From: Actinomadura sp. KC06
Lineage (GTDB): Bacteria > Actinomycetota > Actinomycetes > Streptosporangiales > Streptosporangiaceae
Direction: 5' to 3'
Assembly (NCBI RefSeq): GCF_004348735.1
Contig: NZ_SMKT01000059.1
Coordinates: 1 to 47,612, forward strand
Length of the DNA: 47,612 nucleotides
Positions 7,313 to 15,440 of this stretch are shown piece by piece; positions within the stretch are counted from its first letter, which is position 1; every line of letters begins with the position of its first letter. The translations under genes and the position numbers were made by a program. Under the pieces are notes generated by a model. That model saw nothing but the letters and a program-made list of their open reading frames with translations. It did no database searches and was not told the origin of the DNA.

Positions 7313-8248
7313 ATGGTGCTTCCGTACGCCGCGTACCTACGGGTTTACGAACCGGTGACCGCCTTCCCGGAGCCCGCGCGGACCCTGTGGACGGTCTACG
7401 CCGACTCCCGGCGGCGTCCGCGGAGGATCCACGCGCTGGGCGTCGAGCACCGCGCCGCGACGCTCAGGCTGATCGGCTCACCGCCCGAGGTCGTGCCGGA
7501 ACGGGAGAGCAGGGACGCCTACGTCCGCCGCCTGGACGACATGATCTACGTGTGCCCGTGGCAGACGCGGCTGCGCTCATGGCTGGCCTTCGAGCGCTTC
7601 CGGGACGAGCACGCCGCCGGGGTCGCGGCCGCGTTCGTCCCGCCGCCGGTGTCGGAGCGGGCGGCGGGCGAGTTCGAGCAGTGGAAGCGGTCGGGCAAGC
7701 CCCTGCGGCCGCACATCCTGACGAGCACCTGGCACATACCGCTGGACTGGTTCGTGCCCTTCACCCGCGGTGAGCGGTGCCTGATGCTCGGCTCGCCCGG
7801 GACCGGGTACCGGAAGGCGGACGACGCGTCCGAGGAACACGCCGAACCGCCCGCCCCAGGTCAGAGCCCGGCGACGGCCGCGCCCGCGCGTACGCTCATC
7901 TACGTCACGTCGATGGGCGAGGCGCGCCGGAGGGTGGCGGACGCGCTGCCCGTCGTGCGGGAGAACCTCGGCGACGGGACGGGCGATGTCTACCTCCTGT
8001 CCGCCGGACGCCTGGACACGCTCGGCCGATGGCTGGACGGTTTCCATCCCCGCGCGCTCGTCGAGCTCGACTACGGCGGGCTCGTCCATCTGCTGGACGA
8101 CCGCACGCTCAGCCTGGACGAGTCCGTGGCCGAGATGACCGTGGCCCTCGCCGGGATGGAGCGCGGTGAGGTCGAGCTGACCGTGGCGATGTACAAGCGG
8201 CTGCTCGCCCGCTGGAGGCCCATCCGGGCCCTTGAGGCGGCGAACTAA
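7313..8248 (+). CDS. Conserved actinobacterial protein upstream of bldC
   Basis: A 311-residue protein starting MVLPYAAYLRVYEPVTAF, which I recognise as the conserved uncharacterised gene between the amino acid dehydrogenase and bldC in actinobacteria. It has Arg-rich N-terminal segments, a WQTRLRSWLAFERF block, LTSTWHIPLDWFVPF, a variable Ala/Pro linker near residues 170-195, and a C-terminal part with RTLIYVTSMGEARRRVADAL and LVELDYGGLVHLL. No signal peptide or membrane segment is seen. No Shine-Dalgarno sequence precedes the ATG, so translation may be leaderless. It is divergent from the dehydrogenase, sharing an 83-bp promoter gap. Function unknown. Confidence 0.85.
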   Translation: MVLPYAAYLRVYEPVTAFPEPARTLWTVYADSRRRPRRIHALGVEHRAATLRLIGSPPEVVPERESRDAYVRRLDDMIYVCPWQTRLRSWLAFERFRDEHAAGVAAAFVPPPVSERAAGEFEQWKRSGKPLRPHILTSTWHIPLDWFVPFTRGERCLMLGSPGTGYRKADDASEEHAEPPAPGQSPATAAPARTLIYVTSMGEARRRVADALPVVRENLGDGTGDVYLLSAGRLDTLGRWLDGFHPRALVELDYGGLVHLLDDRTLSLDESVAEMTVALAGMERGEVELTVAMYKRLLARWRPIRALEAAN

Positions 8249-8270
8249 AACAAATTTCCCGAATCCGCGC

Positions 8271-8292
8271 GCGATACGACTATACGTATCGC
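8271..8292. other. Perfect inverted repeat in the bldC leader
   Basis: GCGATACG-ACTATA-CGTATCGC is an 8-bp perfect stem with a 6-nt loop directly upstream of a TAGAAT box. It could be an operator of the bldC promoter or a terminator of the 311 aa protein gene ending 22 nt before. Confidence 0.5.
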
Positions 8293-8298
8293 TAGAAT
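8293..8298 (+). promoter_or_regulatory. Putative -10 box, TAGAAT, upstream of bldC
   Basis: TAGAAT is a strong -10 match within an AT-rich patch that is rare in this genome. The predicted start falls at about 8305-8307, which coincides with a GTG codon. If real, bldC would have a leader of about 215 nt. No consensus -35 is seen. Confidence 0.5.
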
Positions 8299-8306
8299 CA
8301 CGCAGC

Positions 8307-8462
8307 GTGACCCGCTGGCCACCGGATACGCGCCGCACCCCGCACTCGCGGGGATGTTTGCACGCAACTACCGCCAGGAACTTGCTTGTTGCGCTGAGTG
8401 GTGGCAAGGTTACACGTTGTGATGTCATAGTGGCTCTTTCGGGCCATAGGGGACATCAGTGA
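8307..8462 (+). CDS. Possible leaderless small ORF in the bldC leader
   Basis: An open frame of 51 codons begins with the GTG at 8307, 8 nt after the TAGAAT box, and ends 59 nt before the bldC start. The sequence (VTRWPPDTRRTPHSRG and onward) resembles no family I know. It has weaker third-position GC than its neighbours, so it may be non-coding leader. Listed only because the GTG sits where leaderless translation would start. Confidence 0.2.
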   Translation: MTRWPPDTRRTPHSRGCLHATTARNLLVALSGGKVTRCDVIVALSGHRGHQ

Positions 8463-8521
8463 CCACGCGAGGATCAATCGCAGGATCGCTGTCATCGGTC
8501 CACGGAGGAGAGGCCGCAAAC

Positions 8522-8725
8522 ATGTCAGCACGTACGCCAGAGGCCGAGCCCCTGCTGACGCCGGCGGAGGTGGCGACGATGTTCCGCGTCGACCCCAAGA
8601 CCGTCACGCGGTGGGCGAAGGCGGGGAAGCTCACGTCCATCCGGACGCTCGGGGGGCACCGCCGCTACCGCGAGGCGGAGGTGCGGGCGCTGCTCGCGGG
8701 AATCCCGCAGCAGCGTTCGGAGTAG
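8522..8725 (+). CDS. bldC: Developmental regulator BldC (MerR-like)
   Basis: A 67-residue protein that is essentially a single MerR-type winged helix-turn-helix: LLTPAEVATMFRVDPKTVTRW followed by the wing LTSIRTLGGHRRYRE. It is near identical to Streptomyces BldC and ends PQQRSE like it. BldC controls the timing of development and sporulation by cooperative binding to head-to-tail direct repeats. The start at ATG 8522 matches the conserved N-terminus; GGAGGAG lies rather far upstream (about 15 nt). The gene is monocistronic and has a long leader. Confidence 0.96.
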   Translation: MSARTPEAEPLLTPAEVATMFRVDPKTVTRWAKAGKLTSIRTLGGHRRYREAEVRALLAGIPQQRSE

Positions 8726-9114
8726 GGGGGCGGTTCGCCGCCGCCGCGTGCGATCGGGTTCTCGCCCCGCGTGAGCCCGGCTCCGCACGCGCATCGCGAT
8801 GGTCGATGCCGGTGCCGGTCGATTCCGGCGGCCGGGATCGGTCATGGCTTTGGGGGGATGGCCGTTGTCGCTGTGCTCACCCGCGTCGCCCTTGGGGTCC
8901 GGGCGCGTCTCGTGCCCGCCCCAAGGGCAGCGGGTGGCCGGCTCGGCCCGGGTCGGCCGGGTCGAGGCACCGGACCGCACGGCGACGGCGGCCGAAAAGC
9001 CTCGCTGACGTGCGAGGAATTTGGGACATGGGTGACTTTTTGTCCACATGAGGACAGAGTCTCCATTTAGGACGTTGCCCGTCACTTTTGGGTAAAGCGT
9101 CCAAAAGCAGAGCC
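8726..9114. other. Intergenic region, no convincing gene
   Basis: GGCGG-TTCG-CCGCC at 8729-8742 is a small UUCG-loop hairpin right after the bldC stop and may be its terminator. The rest has open frames on both strands, but none has a ribosome binding site or family resemblance. The part at 9010-9110 is relatively AT-rich (TTTTTGTCC, CTTTTGGG) without a clear promoter. Confidence 0.5.
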
Positions 9115-9141
9115 GTCCGGGACGGGGGAGCCCGCCCGGAC
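9115..9141. terminator. Terminator of the TetR gene
   Basis: GTCCGGG at 9115-9121 pairs with CCCGGAC at 9135-9141, 7 nt beyond the stop of the leftward regulator gene. Confidence 0.55.
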
Positions 9142-9148
9142 GTGGGCG

Positions 9149-9817
9149 TCAGCCCATCTCTTCCTGGGCCAGCCGGTCGAACAGCCTGCCGGTGCCCGGG
9201 TCGTGGCGTCCGGCCGCGTGGAACATGACCACCAGATGGTCGATCAGCAGGCCTTCCAGCTGCGGACGCGGCACGTCGCGCTTCTCCAGCCAGTCCAGGC
9301 CGGCGGTCTCGACCGCGGCCATCCAGGCGCGGAGCGTGATGCGCAGGATCGGCTGCGGCGTCTCGACGTCCAGCGAGTGCAGGATCCGGTCCAGCAGGAG
9401 CTGCCGGATGCCGTCCACGATCTCGCCCGCCTCGCCGGAACGGTCGGCCGGGCCACCGCGCAGCAACGCGGTGTAACCGGCCGCGTGGCTCTCCACGAAG
9501 TCGAAGTAGCGCCGCAATGAGATGCGCAGCCGTTCGAGCGGCTTGCCCTCGGTCGGCGGCTCCAGCAGCACCGACAGCTTCTTCGCCGCGCTGCCCAGCG
9601 CCGCGATGTACAGCTCGTTCTTGCCGCCGAAGTAGTGGTAGACCAGCGCGCGGGAGGCGCCCGCCTTGGCCGCGACGTCGTCGATCGAGATGTCCTCGGG
9701 CGAACGCGTGCTGAACAGCTGCAGCGCCGCCTCGATCAGTTCGTCCCGCCGTTCGTCGACGCTGAGCCTGCGGCGGCCGCGGCCACCGCTCTGCCGGCTT
9801 CGCGCCTTGCCGGCCAC
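9149..9817 (-). CDS. TetR/AcrR family transcriptional regulator
   Basis: A 222-residue regulator. The DNA-binding domain is clear at about residues 20-66: RRDELIEAALQLF, DISIDDVAAKAGASRALVYHYFGGKNELY. The C-terminal ligand domain is divergent. I chose GTG 9817 because GGGAG lies 8 nt upstream; the same frame also has a GTG at 9832. The N-terminus is Arg/Gly-rich (SRQSGGRGRRRL), an extension that may add DNA contacts. No divergent partner enzyme is adjacent, so the target is unknown. Confidence 0.9.
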   Translation of the reverse strand: MAGKARSRQSGGRGRRRLSVDERRDELIEAALQLFSTRSPEDISIDDVAAKAGASRALVYHYFGGKNELYIAALGSAAKKLSVLLEPPTEGKPLERLRISLRRYFDFVESHAAGYTALLRGGPADRSGEAGEIVDGIRQLLLDRILHSLDVETPQPILRITLRAWMAAVETAGLDWLEKRDVPRPQLEGLLIDHLVVMFHAAGRHDPGTGRLFDRLAQEEMG

Positions 9818-10106
9818 CGCGCGATCTCCCACCTGGGCAGCGTATCCGAGCCCGGACGGCCCTATGTCCCCGCCAATTGGGGTGGAACGGGCTTTTCACC
9901 GGCCTTGATCACCGTCCGGCCGCGGTGTGAGACCGAACACCACAGGCCCGAACCACCATTGTCGGATGCCCGTTACTCACTGTTGCGGCGGTTTGGGGGA
10001 AAGGCGCGGCATCATGGCAACTCCCCCTCGAGTGGAGGACGGCGCGTTACACACCCCGCCGCGCGCCGTCGAGGCAGGTCCCACAGGTCCCCCTGGACGG
10101 AGTGCC

Positions 10107-11216
10107 ATGTCAGCTGATCAGGCGAATCCCCCGCAGAACATGCGGGAACAGAACGCGGTGCCCAGGCCTCGCACCGAGCCTTCTCCCGCCGCCAGACGCG
10201 ACGAGGGTAGAGCCGTACCCGCGCCGAAACCGACGATCCGCAACGTCGCCGAGCGCGCCGGCGTCTCCAAATCGCTCGTCTCCCTCGTGATGCGAGGGTC
10301 ACCCCATGTGAGCGAACGGCGGAGACAGGCCGTCCTGCAGGCCGCACGCGAACTGGGCTACCGCCCGAACGCCGTGGCGCGCAGCCTCGTCGAAGGGCGC
10401 ACCAGGCTCATCGGCGCGATCGTCGCCGACCTGCACAACCCGTTCTTCGCCGAGTTCCTCGACGGGCTCCAGGAGAGCCTGCACGGCGCGGGCCTGCGGA
10501 TGCTGGTCGGCAGCGGCCGCTGGGACCCGCTGTTCGAGGCGGAGGCGGTCGAAGCGTTCCTGGAGATGCGGGTGGACGGGCTGGTGCTGCTCAGCGTCGT
10601 CCCCGAGTCGCTCAAGGAGGCCGCGGCCAGCGTCCCGGTCGTGGTCGTCGGCGAACGCGACGTCGTCGGCGTCGACATCGTCGTGGACGACGACGAGCTC
10701 GGCGCGAGCCTCGCCGTCGACCACCTCGTCGAACTCGGGCACCGGCGGATCGCGCACATCGAAGGGGCGCGCTCCACCACGGCGCGCTACCGCCGCGACG
10801 GGTACGAGAAGGCGATGCGCCGGCACGGGCTCGCCGGCGAGATCGTCGTCGAGCCGGGCGACTTCACCGAGGACGGCGGCTACCGGGCCGCCCGCGCGCT
10901 GCTGCGCCGCGACCCGCGCCCGACCGCCATCTTCGCGCCGAACGACCTGGTCGCGACCGGCGCGCTGTCGGCGGCCGACGAGCTGGAGATGCGGGTGCCG
11001 GCGCAGCTGTCGATCGTGGGATACGACAACACCCACCTCGCGGCGATCCGGCACATCTCGCTGACCAGCGTGGACCAGCCCCGCCGGGACATGGGACGGG
11101 TGGCCGCCGAGATGCTGACCGCGCGCATCGGCGACCCCGCCCGCGTGGCCCGGCAGAACCTGGTCGTCCCGCACCTGGTGGTCCGTTCGACGACGGGGCC
11201 CGCTCCCACCCTGTGA
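10107..11216 (+). CDS. LacI family transcriptional regulator
   Basis: A 369-residue LacI/GalR repressor. ATG 10107 has GGAG 5 nt upstream, which favours it over the in-frame ATG at 10014. A Pro-rich N-terminal extension of about 42 residues precedes the helix-turn-helix TIRNVAERAGVSKSLVSLVMRG and the hinge helix region (NAVARSLVEGRT). The periplasmic-binding-like core shows IGAIVADLHNPFFAE, DGLVLLSV, HRRIAHIEG, AIFAPNDLVATGAL, LSIVGYDNTHLA and TSVDQPRRDMG. No sugar gene is adjacent; the nearest sugar transporter starts about 8 kb away, so I do not link them. Confidence 0.93.
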   Translation: MSADQANPPQNMREQNAVPRPRTEPSPAARRDEGRAVPAPKPTIRNVAERAGVSKSLVSLVMRGSPHVSERRRQAVLQAARELGYRPNAVARSLVEGRTRLIGAIVADLHNPFFAEFLDGLQESLHGAGLRMLVGSGRWDPLFEAEAVEAFLEMRVDGLVLLSVVPESLKEAAASVPVVVVGERDVVGVDIVVDDDELGASLAVDHLVELGHRRIAHIEGARSTTARYRRDGYEKAMRRHGLAGEIVVEPGDFTEDGGYRAARALLRRDPRPTAIFAPNDLVATGALSAADELEMRVPAQLSIVGYDNTHLAAIRHISLTSVDQPRRDMGRVAAEMLTARIGDPARVARQNLVVPHLVVRSTTGPAPTL

Positions 11217-11632
11217 GCCCCGGTCACAGGGACCGTCCCCCCGCCTTCGAATAGCTCCCGAGGTCCGACCCACCCCACGCGGCCGCCGTGGCCGTACCCG
11301 GCCATGCGCGCGTGCCCGGCATGCCCGCCCGGCACGACGGCGACGGCCGGTCCTTCGGCATGCCCGCGCGCGCCGAGCAGGCGGGCGGAAAGGCGGGTGG
11401 GCGGGGCCTGTACACGCCGGTGTGGAGGCATGTCCGCGTGCGCCGGGTAAGAACCGGTGTGCGGCAGGTAAGGGGCCGGCCAAGTCTGCAGCATTCGCCG
11501 GCCCGCGACCCGCCGCCGGCGGGTTAATGGGACACACCGTCCGGCGAGCGGGTCCGGATGGCCTTGAGGGGAGGCCGTCCGGGCGGGGACGCCGCCGAGC
11601 GGACACGGGAAAGTCCACGAGGGGGTTCAGTC
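11217..11632. other. Intergenic region, no convincing gene
   Basis: This is 416 bp of GC-rich DNA. A short GGTC/GACC inverted repeat just after the LacI stop (around 11224-11236) may be part of a terminator. Repeated GCATGCCCG-like words occur near 11305-11370. A 79-codon frame here has no ribosome binding site and a composition typical of a shadow frame. Confidence 0.45.
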
Positions 11633-11869
11633 GTGCGTGATCCGGAACTGGTGTCGTGCGCGCAGCGCGCGGCGAGCGAATTGGAACGCGCGTGGTCGGA
11701 ATGGCGGCACGCGCGGGGTCTGGCCGAGCAGGTCTCGGAGTCCGTGGCCAGCTACGTCGCCCATTCGATCGACCACCCGTGGGGGCGCCCGCGCGTGGTC
11801 CTGGGCCTGGACGCCGACGAGGCGCGCGCGCTCGCCGCACTGCTCGGCAAGGACGACCCGCTCACCTGA
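11633..11869 (+). CDS. Small conserved actinobacterial protein
   Basis: A 78-residue protein starting VRDPELVSCAQRAASELERAW at GTG 11633, with GAGGGGG 7 nt upstream. The N-terminal half is a long Arg/Glu-rich helix (ERAWSEWRHARGLAEQVSESV). The C-terminal half (ASYVAHSIDHPWGRPRVVLGLDADEARALAALL) resembles a short conserved domain I recall from other actinobacterial small proteins. It is cytosolic with no known function. It lies 106 nt upstream of the amidase gene in the same direction. Confidence 0.75.
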   Translation: MRDPELVSCAQRAASELERAWSEWRHARGLAEQVSESVASYVAHSIDHPWGRPRVVLGLDADEARALAALLGKDDPLT

Positions 11870-11975
11870 ACCCGCCGCCGAATACCGCCGGGTTTCCGGG
11901 ACTTCGTTTGACGAACCCTCACCGGTGTGCAGACTGTCAGGGTCGGTAACGAAGTCATCACGGAGGAAACGGCCG

Positions 11976-12818
11976 GTGCGCATTCATCGAGGCGGCCTCA
12001 CGGCCGCCGGTCTCGCGCTGTGCCTCGGCGCCCTCGTCGCGTGCGACGCCTCCGCGGAACCGTCCGGCGACGACGGCGGGACGGTGAATCCGCCGACGGC
12101 CGGCGGGCGGGCTTCGGGCGCCCCGGAGGACGGGAAGGACCCGGCGTCCGGCGGCGGGTCGTCCGCGCTGGACGGCAAGGTGATCGTCCTCGATCCCGGG
12201 CACAACGGCGGGAATGCCCGCAATCCGGCCCAGATCAACAAACAGGTCAAGATCGGCAACGGCACCAAGGCATGCGACACGACCGGCACCAGCACCGCGG
12301 CCGGGTACGGCGAGCACGCGTTCACCTGGGACGTCTCCAACCGGCTCGCGAAGCTCCTGCGGGCGAAGGGCGCCAAGGTCGCGCTGACGCGCAAGGACGA
12401 CAAGGGCGTCGGCCCGTGCATCACCGAGCGCGCCGCGATCGGCAACCGGCTCAAGGCCGACGCGGCCGTGTCGATCCACGCCGACGGGACGTCCGCGTCC
12501 GGGCACGGGTTCCACATCATCGAGCCGATCGCCGTCGGCGGGAACGCCGCGATCGTGCCGCGGTCCGCCAAGCTGGGCAAGGCGTTGCGCGACTCCTACC
12601 GCGCGGGCACCGGCATCCCGTACTCCAACTACCTCGGCGAGAACGCCATCGACCGGCGCAACGACCTCGGCGGCCTCAACCTGTCGACCGTCCCGAAGGT
12701 GTTCATCGAGTGCGGCAACATGCGGAACAGGGGCGACGCGGCCAAGCTGTCGAGCGCGCCGTTCCGCCAGCGCATCGCGGAATCCCTGGCCAAGGGTCTC
12801 GAGACGTACCTCGGCTGA
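11976..12818 (+). CDS. N-acetylmuramoyl-L-alanine amidase, lipoprotein (Amidase_3)
   Basis: This enzyme cleaves the bond between MurNAc and the stem peptide of peptidoglycan. GTG 11976 with GGAGG 9 nt upstream gives 280 aa. The N-terminus is a lipoprotein signal with lipobox LVAC (Cys23). A Gly/Ser/Pro-rich linker to about residue 65 follows, then the Amidase_3 domain. Zinc ligands are recognisable: His in LDPGHNGGN, Glu in GYGEHAFTWDVSNRL, His in VSIHADG, and the catalytic Glu in VFIECGNMRN. Cys in KACDTT and GPCITER may form a disulfide. No c-di-AMP riboswitch is seen upstream. It is likely anchored on the outer face of the membrane and acts in wall turnover. Confidence 0.92.
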   Translation: MRIHRGGLTAAGLALCLGALVACDASAEPSGDDGGTVNPPTAGGRASGAPEDGKDPASGGGSSALDGKVIVLDPGHNGGNARNPAQINKQVKIGNGTKACDTTGTSTAAGYGEHAFTWDVSNRLAKLLRAKGAKVALTRKDDKGVGPCITERAAIGNRLKADAAVSIHADGTSASGHGFHIIEPIAVGGNAAIVPRSAKLGKALRDSYRAGTGIPYSNYLGENAIDRRNDLGGLNLSTVPKVFIECGNMRNRGDAAKLSSAPFRQRIAESLAKGLETYLG

Positions 12819-12875
12819 CACGGCGTTCCTGCGGCTGACCCGGCGTCCCGGCGTCGGGAGCGGCAGGATGGGCGG

Positions 12876-14330
12876 GTGGCTGATCTTCTTCGTGTGCGCG
12901 AACTGCTGACCGGGGCCGGGTACACGGTCGCGGGTGTGCGGGAACTGCTCGGGCCCGTCGCGGGCGGGGCGCTGGCGCGGGACGAGATCGTCCCGGCGCT
13001 GCGGGCGACCGGCGGCGGCTCGCCGCTGGAGGCCCTGACGCGGCTGTTCTGGTTGCAGGTGCCGGTGGACGCGGCGGCGATCCGGACGGACGAACTCGTC
13101 GCCGCGGGCCTGGTGGAGGCGTCCGGCGGGGAGGTGCGGGCCCGGCTGCGCGTCGAGCCGGTCGAAGCGGTTGACGATGGCGGCGGGCATGTCGGGTATG
13201 TCGTGTCCGATCTCAAGGTCCGGCCGGGGGCCGGGGCCGTTCCGGCGGCGGATCATGTGGTGGGCGCGGGCGGCGCGTCCGGGAGCCTGGCGCGGCTGGT
13301 TGTCCACAGGGCTGTGGATAACGTGCTCGATGTCGGGACGGGCTGCGGCGTCCAGGCGGTGCATGTGGCGAGCCGGAATCCCAGCGCGCGCATCACCGCC
13401 ACGGACGTCAACCCGCGTGCTCTCGATCTTGCCCGGATGAGCTTCGCGCTTTCCGGAGCGCCGGAGGGTGAAGCCGAGTTTCTTGAAGGGTCGCTGCTGG
13501 AGCCCGTCCGGGGACGCCGGTTCGATCTGATCGTGTCGAATCCGCCGTTCGTCGTCGCGCCGCCGGGGGACCGCCGCTTCACCTACCGGGAGTCCGGCCT
13601 GCCGGGCGACGACTTCTGCCGACGCCTAGTCGCGGAGGCCCCGGAGTACCTCAACGAGGGCGGATACTGCCAGGTCCTGGCGAATTGGCTGCATGTCGAG
13701 GGCGTTCCCTGGGAGGAGCGCGTCGGCTCGTGGGTGGACGGCTGCGACGCGTGGATCGTCCAGCGGGACGTCCAGGATCCAGCGGAATACGCTGAGTTGT
13801 GGCTACGGGATTCCTGCGAGGCGGGAACGCCGGAATACCGCGTCCGGTACGAGGCGTGGCTCGACCACTTCGAGCGGAACGGCGTCACTGGCATCGGGTT
13901 CGGGTGGATCACGATGAGGCGTCGTGCGGGCGGCGTCGTCCGGGTCGAGGAGGTGCGGCACGCCGTCGATCAGCCGGTCGGCGCCTACGTCCCGGACGTC
14001 CTTGACGGCTTCGTCAAGGCGGACGAGTTTTCCACAGCCTGTGGACGGACGGTGAGGGCCGCGGCCGGTCTCGTCCAGGAGCAGATCGGCCCGCCCGGCG
14101 CCGAGGACCCCGAGCGGATCGTGCTGCGCCAGCCCGACCGGCTCCGCCGCGCCGCCGCCGTCGGGACGGTCGAGGCCGGCCTCGCGGGCGTCTGCGACGG
14201 CTCGCTGCCCCTCGACCCGCTGCTGGACGCCATCGCGCAGCTCACGGGCATGGACCCGGCCCAAGTCCGCGCGCACGCCGACGCCGTCCTGCCCGCCCTG
14301 ATCGCGGACGGCTTCTTCACGGCGGACTAG
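12876..14330 (+). CDS. SAM-dependent methyltransferase of the NPPF type
   Basis: A 484-residue protein from GTG 12876. Residues 1-115 are a conserved N-terminal domain with winged-helix character (VPALRATGGGSPLEALTRLFW). The class I methyltransferase core follows: NVLDVGTGCGVQAVHVA (SAM loop), ITATDVNPRALDLAR, FDLIVSNPPFVVAP. The NPPF motif is typical of N-methyltransferases that act on Gln or Asn side chains or exocyclic amines of bases (HemK/RsmC group). A long C-terminal extension (from about residue 330) is specific to actinobacterial homologues. The substrate is unknown; rRNA or protein is possible. It converges on pyrD with only 9 bp between. Confidence 0.85.
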   Translation: MADLLRVRELLTGAGYTVAGVRELLGPVAGGALARDEIVPALRATGGGSPLEALTRLFWLQVPVDAAAIRTDELVAAGLVEASGGEVRARLRVEPVEAVDDGGGHVGYVVSDLKVRPGAGAVPAADHVVGAGGASGSLARLVVHRAVDNVLDVGTGCGVQAVHVASRNPSARITATDVNPRALDLARMSFALSGAPEGEAEFLEGSLLEPVRGRRFDLIVSNPPFVVAPPGDRRFTYRESGLPGDDFCRRLVAEAPEYLNEGGYCQVLANWLHVEGVPWEERVGSWVDGCDAWIVQRDVQDPAEYAELWLRDSCEAGTPEYRVRYEAWLDHFERNGVTGIGFGWITMRRRAGGVVRVEEVRHAVDQPVGAYVPDVLDGFVKADEFSTACGRTVRAAAGLVQEQIGPPGAEDPERIVLRQPDRLRRAAAVGTVEAGLAGVCDGSLPLDPLLDAIAQLTGMDPAQVRAHADAVLPALIADGFFTAD

Positions 14331-14339
14331 CGCGTCCGG

Positions 14340-15410
14340 TCAGCGGCGGGCTTCGGCGAGGGTGCGGAACGCGCTCTCGCGGAGGCGGCGGGACAGGGCG
14401 CGGTTGACGCGGTGGGCCCAGAACGGACCGCCGTAGATCATGCCGGTGTACGCCTGGACGAGGGTGGCGCCCGCGCGGACGCGCTCCCACACGTCGTCGG
14501 CGCTCTCGACGCCGCCGACCGAGACCAGGACGAGCCGGTCGCCGGTGCGGGCGCGGAGGCGGCGCAGGACGTCCAGCGAGCGGTCCTTCAGCGGCGCGCC
14601 GGACAGCCCGCCGGTCTCCTTCACCAGGGCGGGCGGGCTGAGCAGCGCGTCCCGGGCGACGGTGGTGTTGGTCGCGATGATGCCGTCCAGGCCGAGGTCG
14701 ACGGCGAGGTCGGCGACCGCGTCGATGTCGTCGTCCGCCAGGTCCGGCGCGATCTTGACGAGCAGCGGGACGCGGCGGCCGGACGACCGGTCCGCCGCCT
14801 CGCGCACGGCCGTCAGCAGCGGGCGGAGGTGCTCGACGGCCTGGAGGTTCCGCAGCCCGGGGGTGTTGGGGGAGCTGACGTTGACGACGAGGTAGTCGGC
14901 GTGCGGGGCGAGCCGCTCGGTGCTCGTCACGTAGTCGGCGGCGGCCGCGGCCTCCGGGACGGTCTTGGTCTTGCCGATGTTGGCCCCGACGATCGTCCGG
15001 CCGGAGCGCCCGAGGAGGCGGCGCGCGGCGGCCTCCGAGCCCTCGTTGTTGAAGCCCATCCGATTGATGACCGCCCGGTCAGGGGCGAGGCGGAACAGCC
15101 GCGGGCGCGGGTTGCCGGGCTGCGGGCGCCCCGTCACCGTGCCGATCTCGACGTGGCCGAACCCGAACGCGCCGAGCGCCTCGTAGGCGACGGCGTCCTT
15201 GTCGAATCCGGCGGCGAGGCCGAGCGGGGACGGGAAGTCCAGCCCGAGCGCGCGCACGGCCAGCGCCGGGTCGCGGGGCGCGAGCAGCCGCCGCAGCAGC
15301 GGCGCGGCCCCGGGCACGGCCTGGAGCGCGCGGAGCCCGCGCAACGCCAGGTGATGGACGGTCTCCGCCGGGACCCGGGCGATGACCAGTGCGAACAGGA
15401 GTCGGTACAT
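14340..15410 (-). CDS. pyrD: Dihydroorotate dehydrogenase (quinone), class 2
   Basis: Oxidises dihydroorotate to orotate in pyrimidine synthesis, passing electrons via FMN to menaquinone. The product is 356 aa from ATG 15410; a TTG 9 nt upstream is in frame but less likely. The N-terminal helical extension (MYRLLFALVIARVPAETVHHLAL) is the membrane-association part that defines class 2. FMN and substrate motifs are GLAAGFDKDAVAY, GFGHVEIGTVTGRPQPGNPRPRLFRL, INRMGFNNEG, NVSSPNTPGLRNLQ with the catalytic Ser, LVKIAPDL, IATNTT and VSVGGVESADD. It stands alone, away from the main pyr operon. Confidence 0.95.
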   Translation of the reverse strand: MYRLLFALVIARVPAETVHHLALRGLRALQAVPGAAPLLRRLLAPRDPALAVRALGLDFPSPLGLAAGFDKDAVAYEALGAFGFGHVEIGTVTGRPQPGNPRPRLFRLAPDRAVINRMGFNNEGSEAAARRLLGRSGRTIVGANIGKTKTVPEAAAAADYVTSTERLAPHADYLVVNVSSPNTPGLRNLQAVEHLRPLLTAVREAADRSSGRRVPLLVKIAPDLADDDIDAVADLAVDLGLDGIIATNTTVARDALLSPPALVKETGGLSGAPLKDRSLDVLRRLRARTGDRLVLVSVGGVESADDVWERVRAGATLVQAYTGMIYGGPFWAHRVNRALSRRLRESAFRTLAEARR

Positions 15411-15440
15411 CGCCTGCAAGTATCTCAGGCGCGGGGACGG

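Noticed and set aside
8771..9070. A 99-codon frame after bldC
   Set aside because: Composition (Arg, Gly, Pro) and lack of a start site indicate non-coding.
11288..11527. A 79-codon frame in the gap after the LacI gene
   Set aside because: No ribosome binding site, shadow-like composition, no family match.
11870..11975. Possible c-di-AMP or other riboswitch before the lipoprotein amidase
   Set aside because: Wall hydrolase genes in actinobacteria often carry one, but I cannot find the conserved motif elements in this 106-nt gap.
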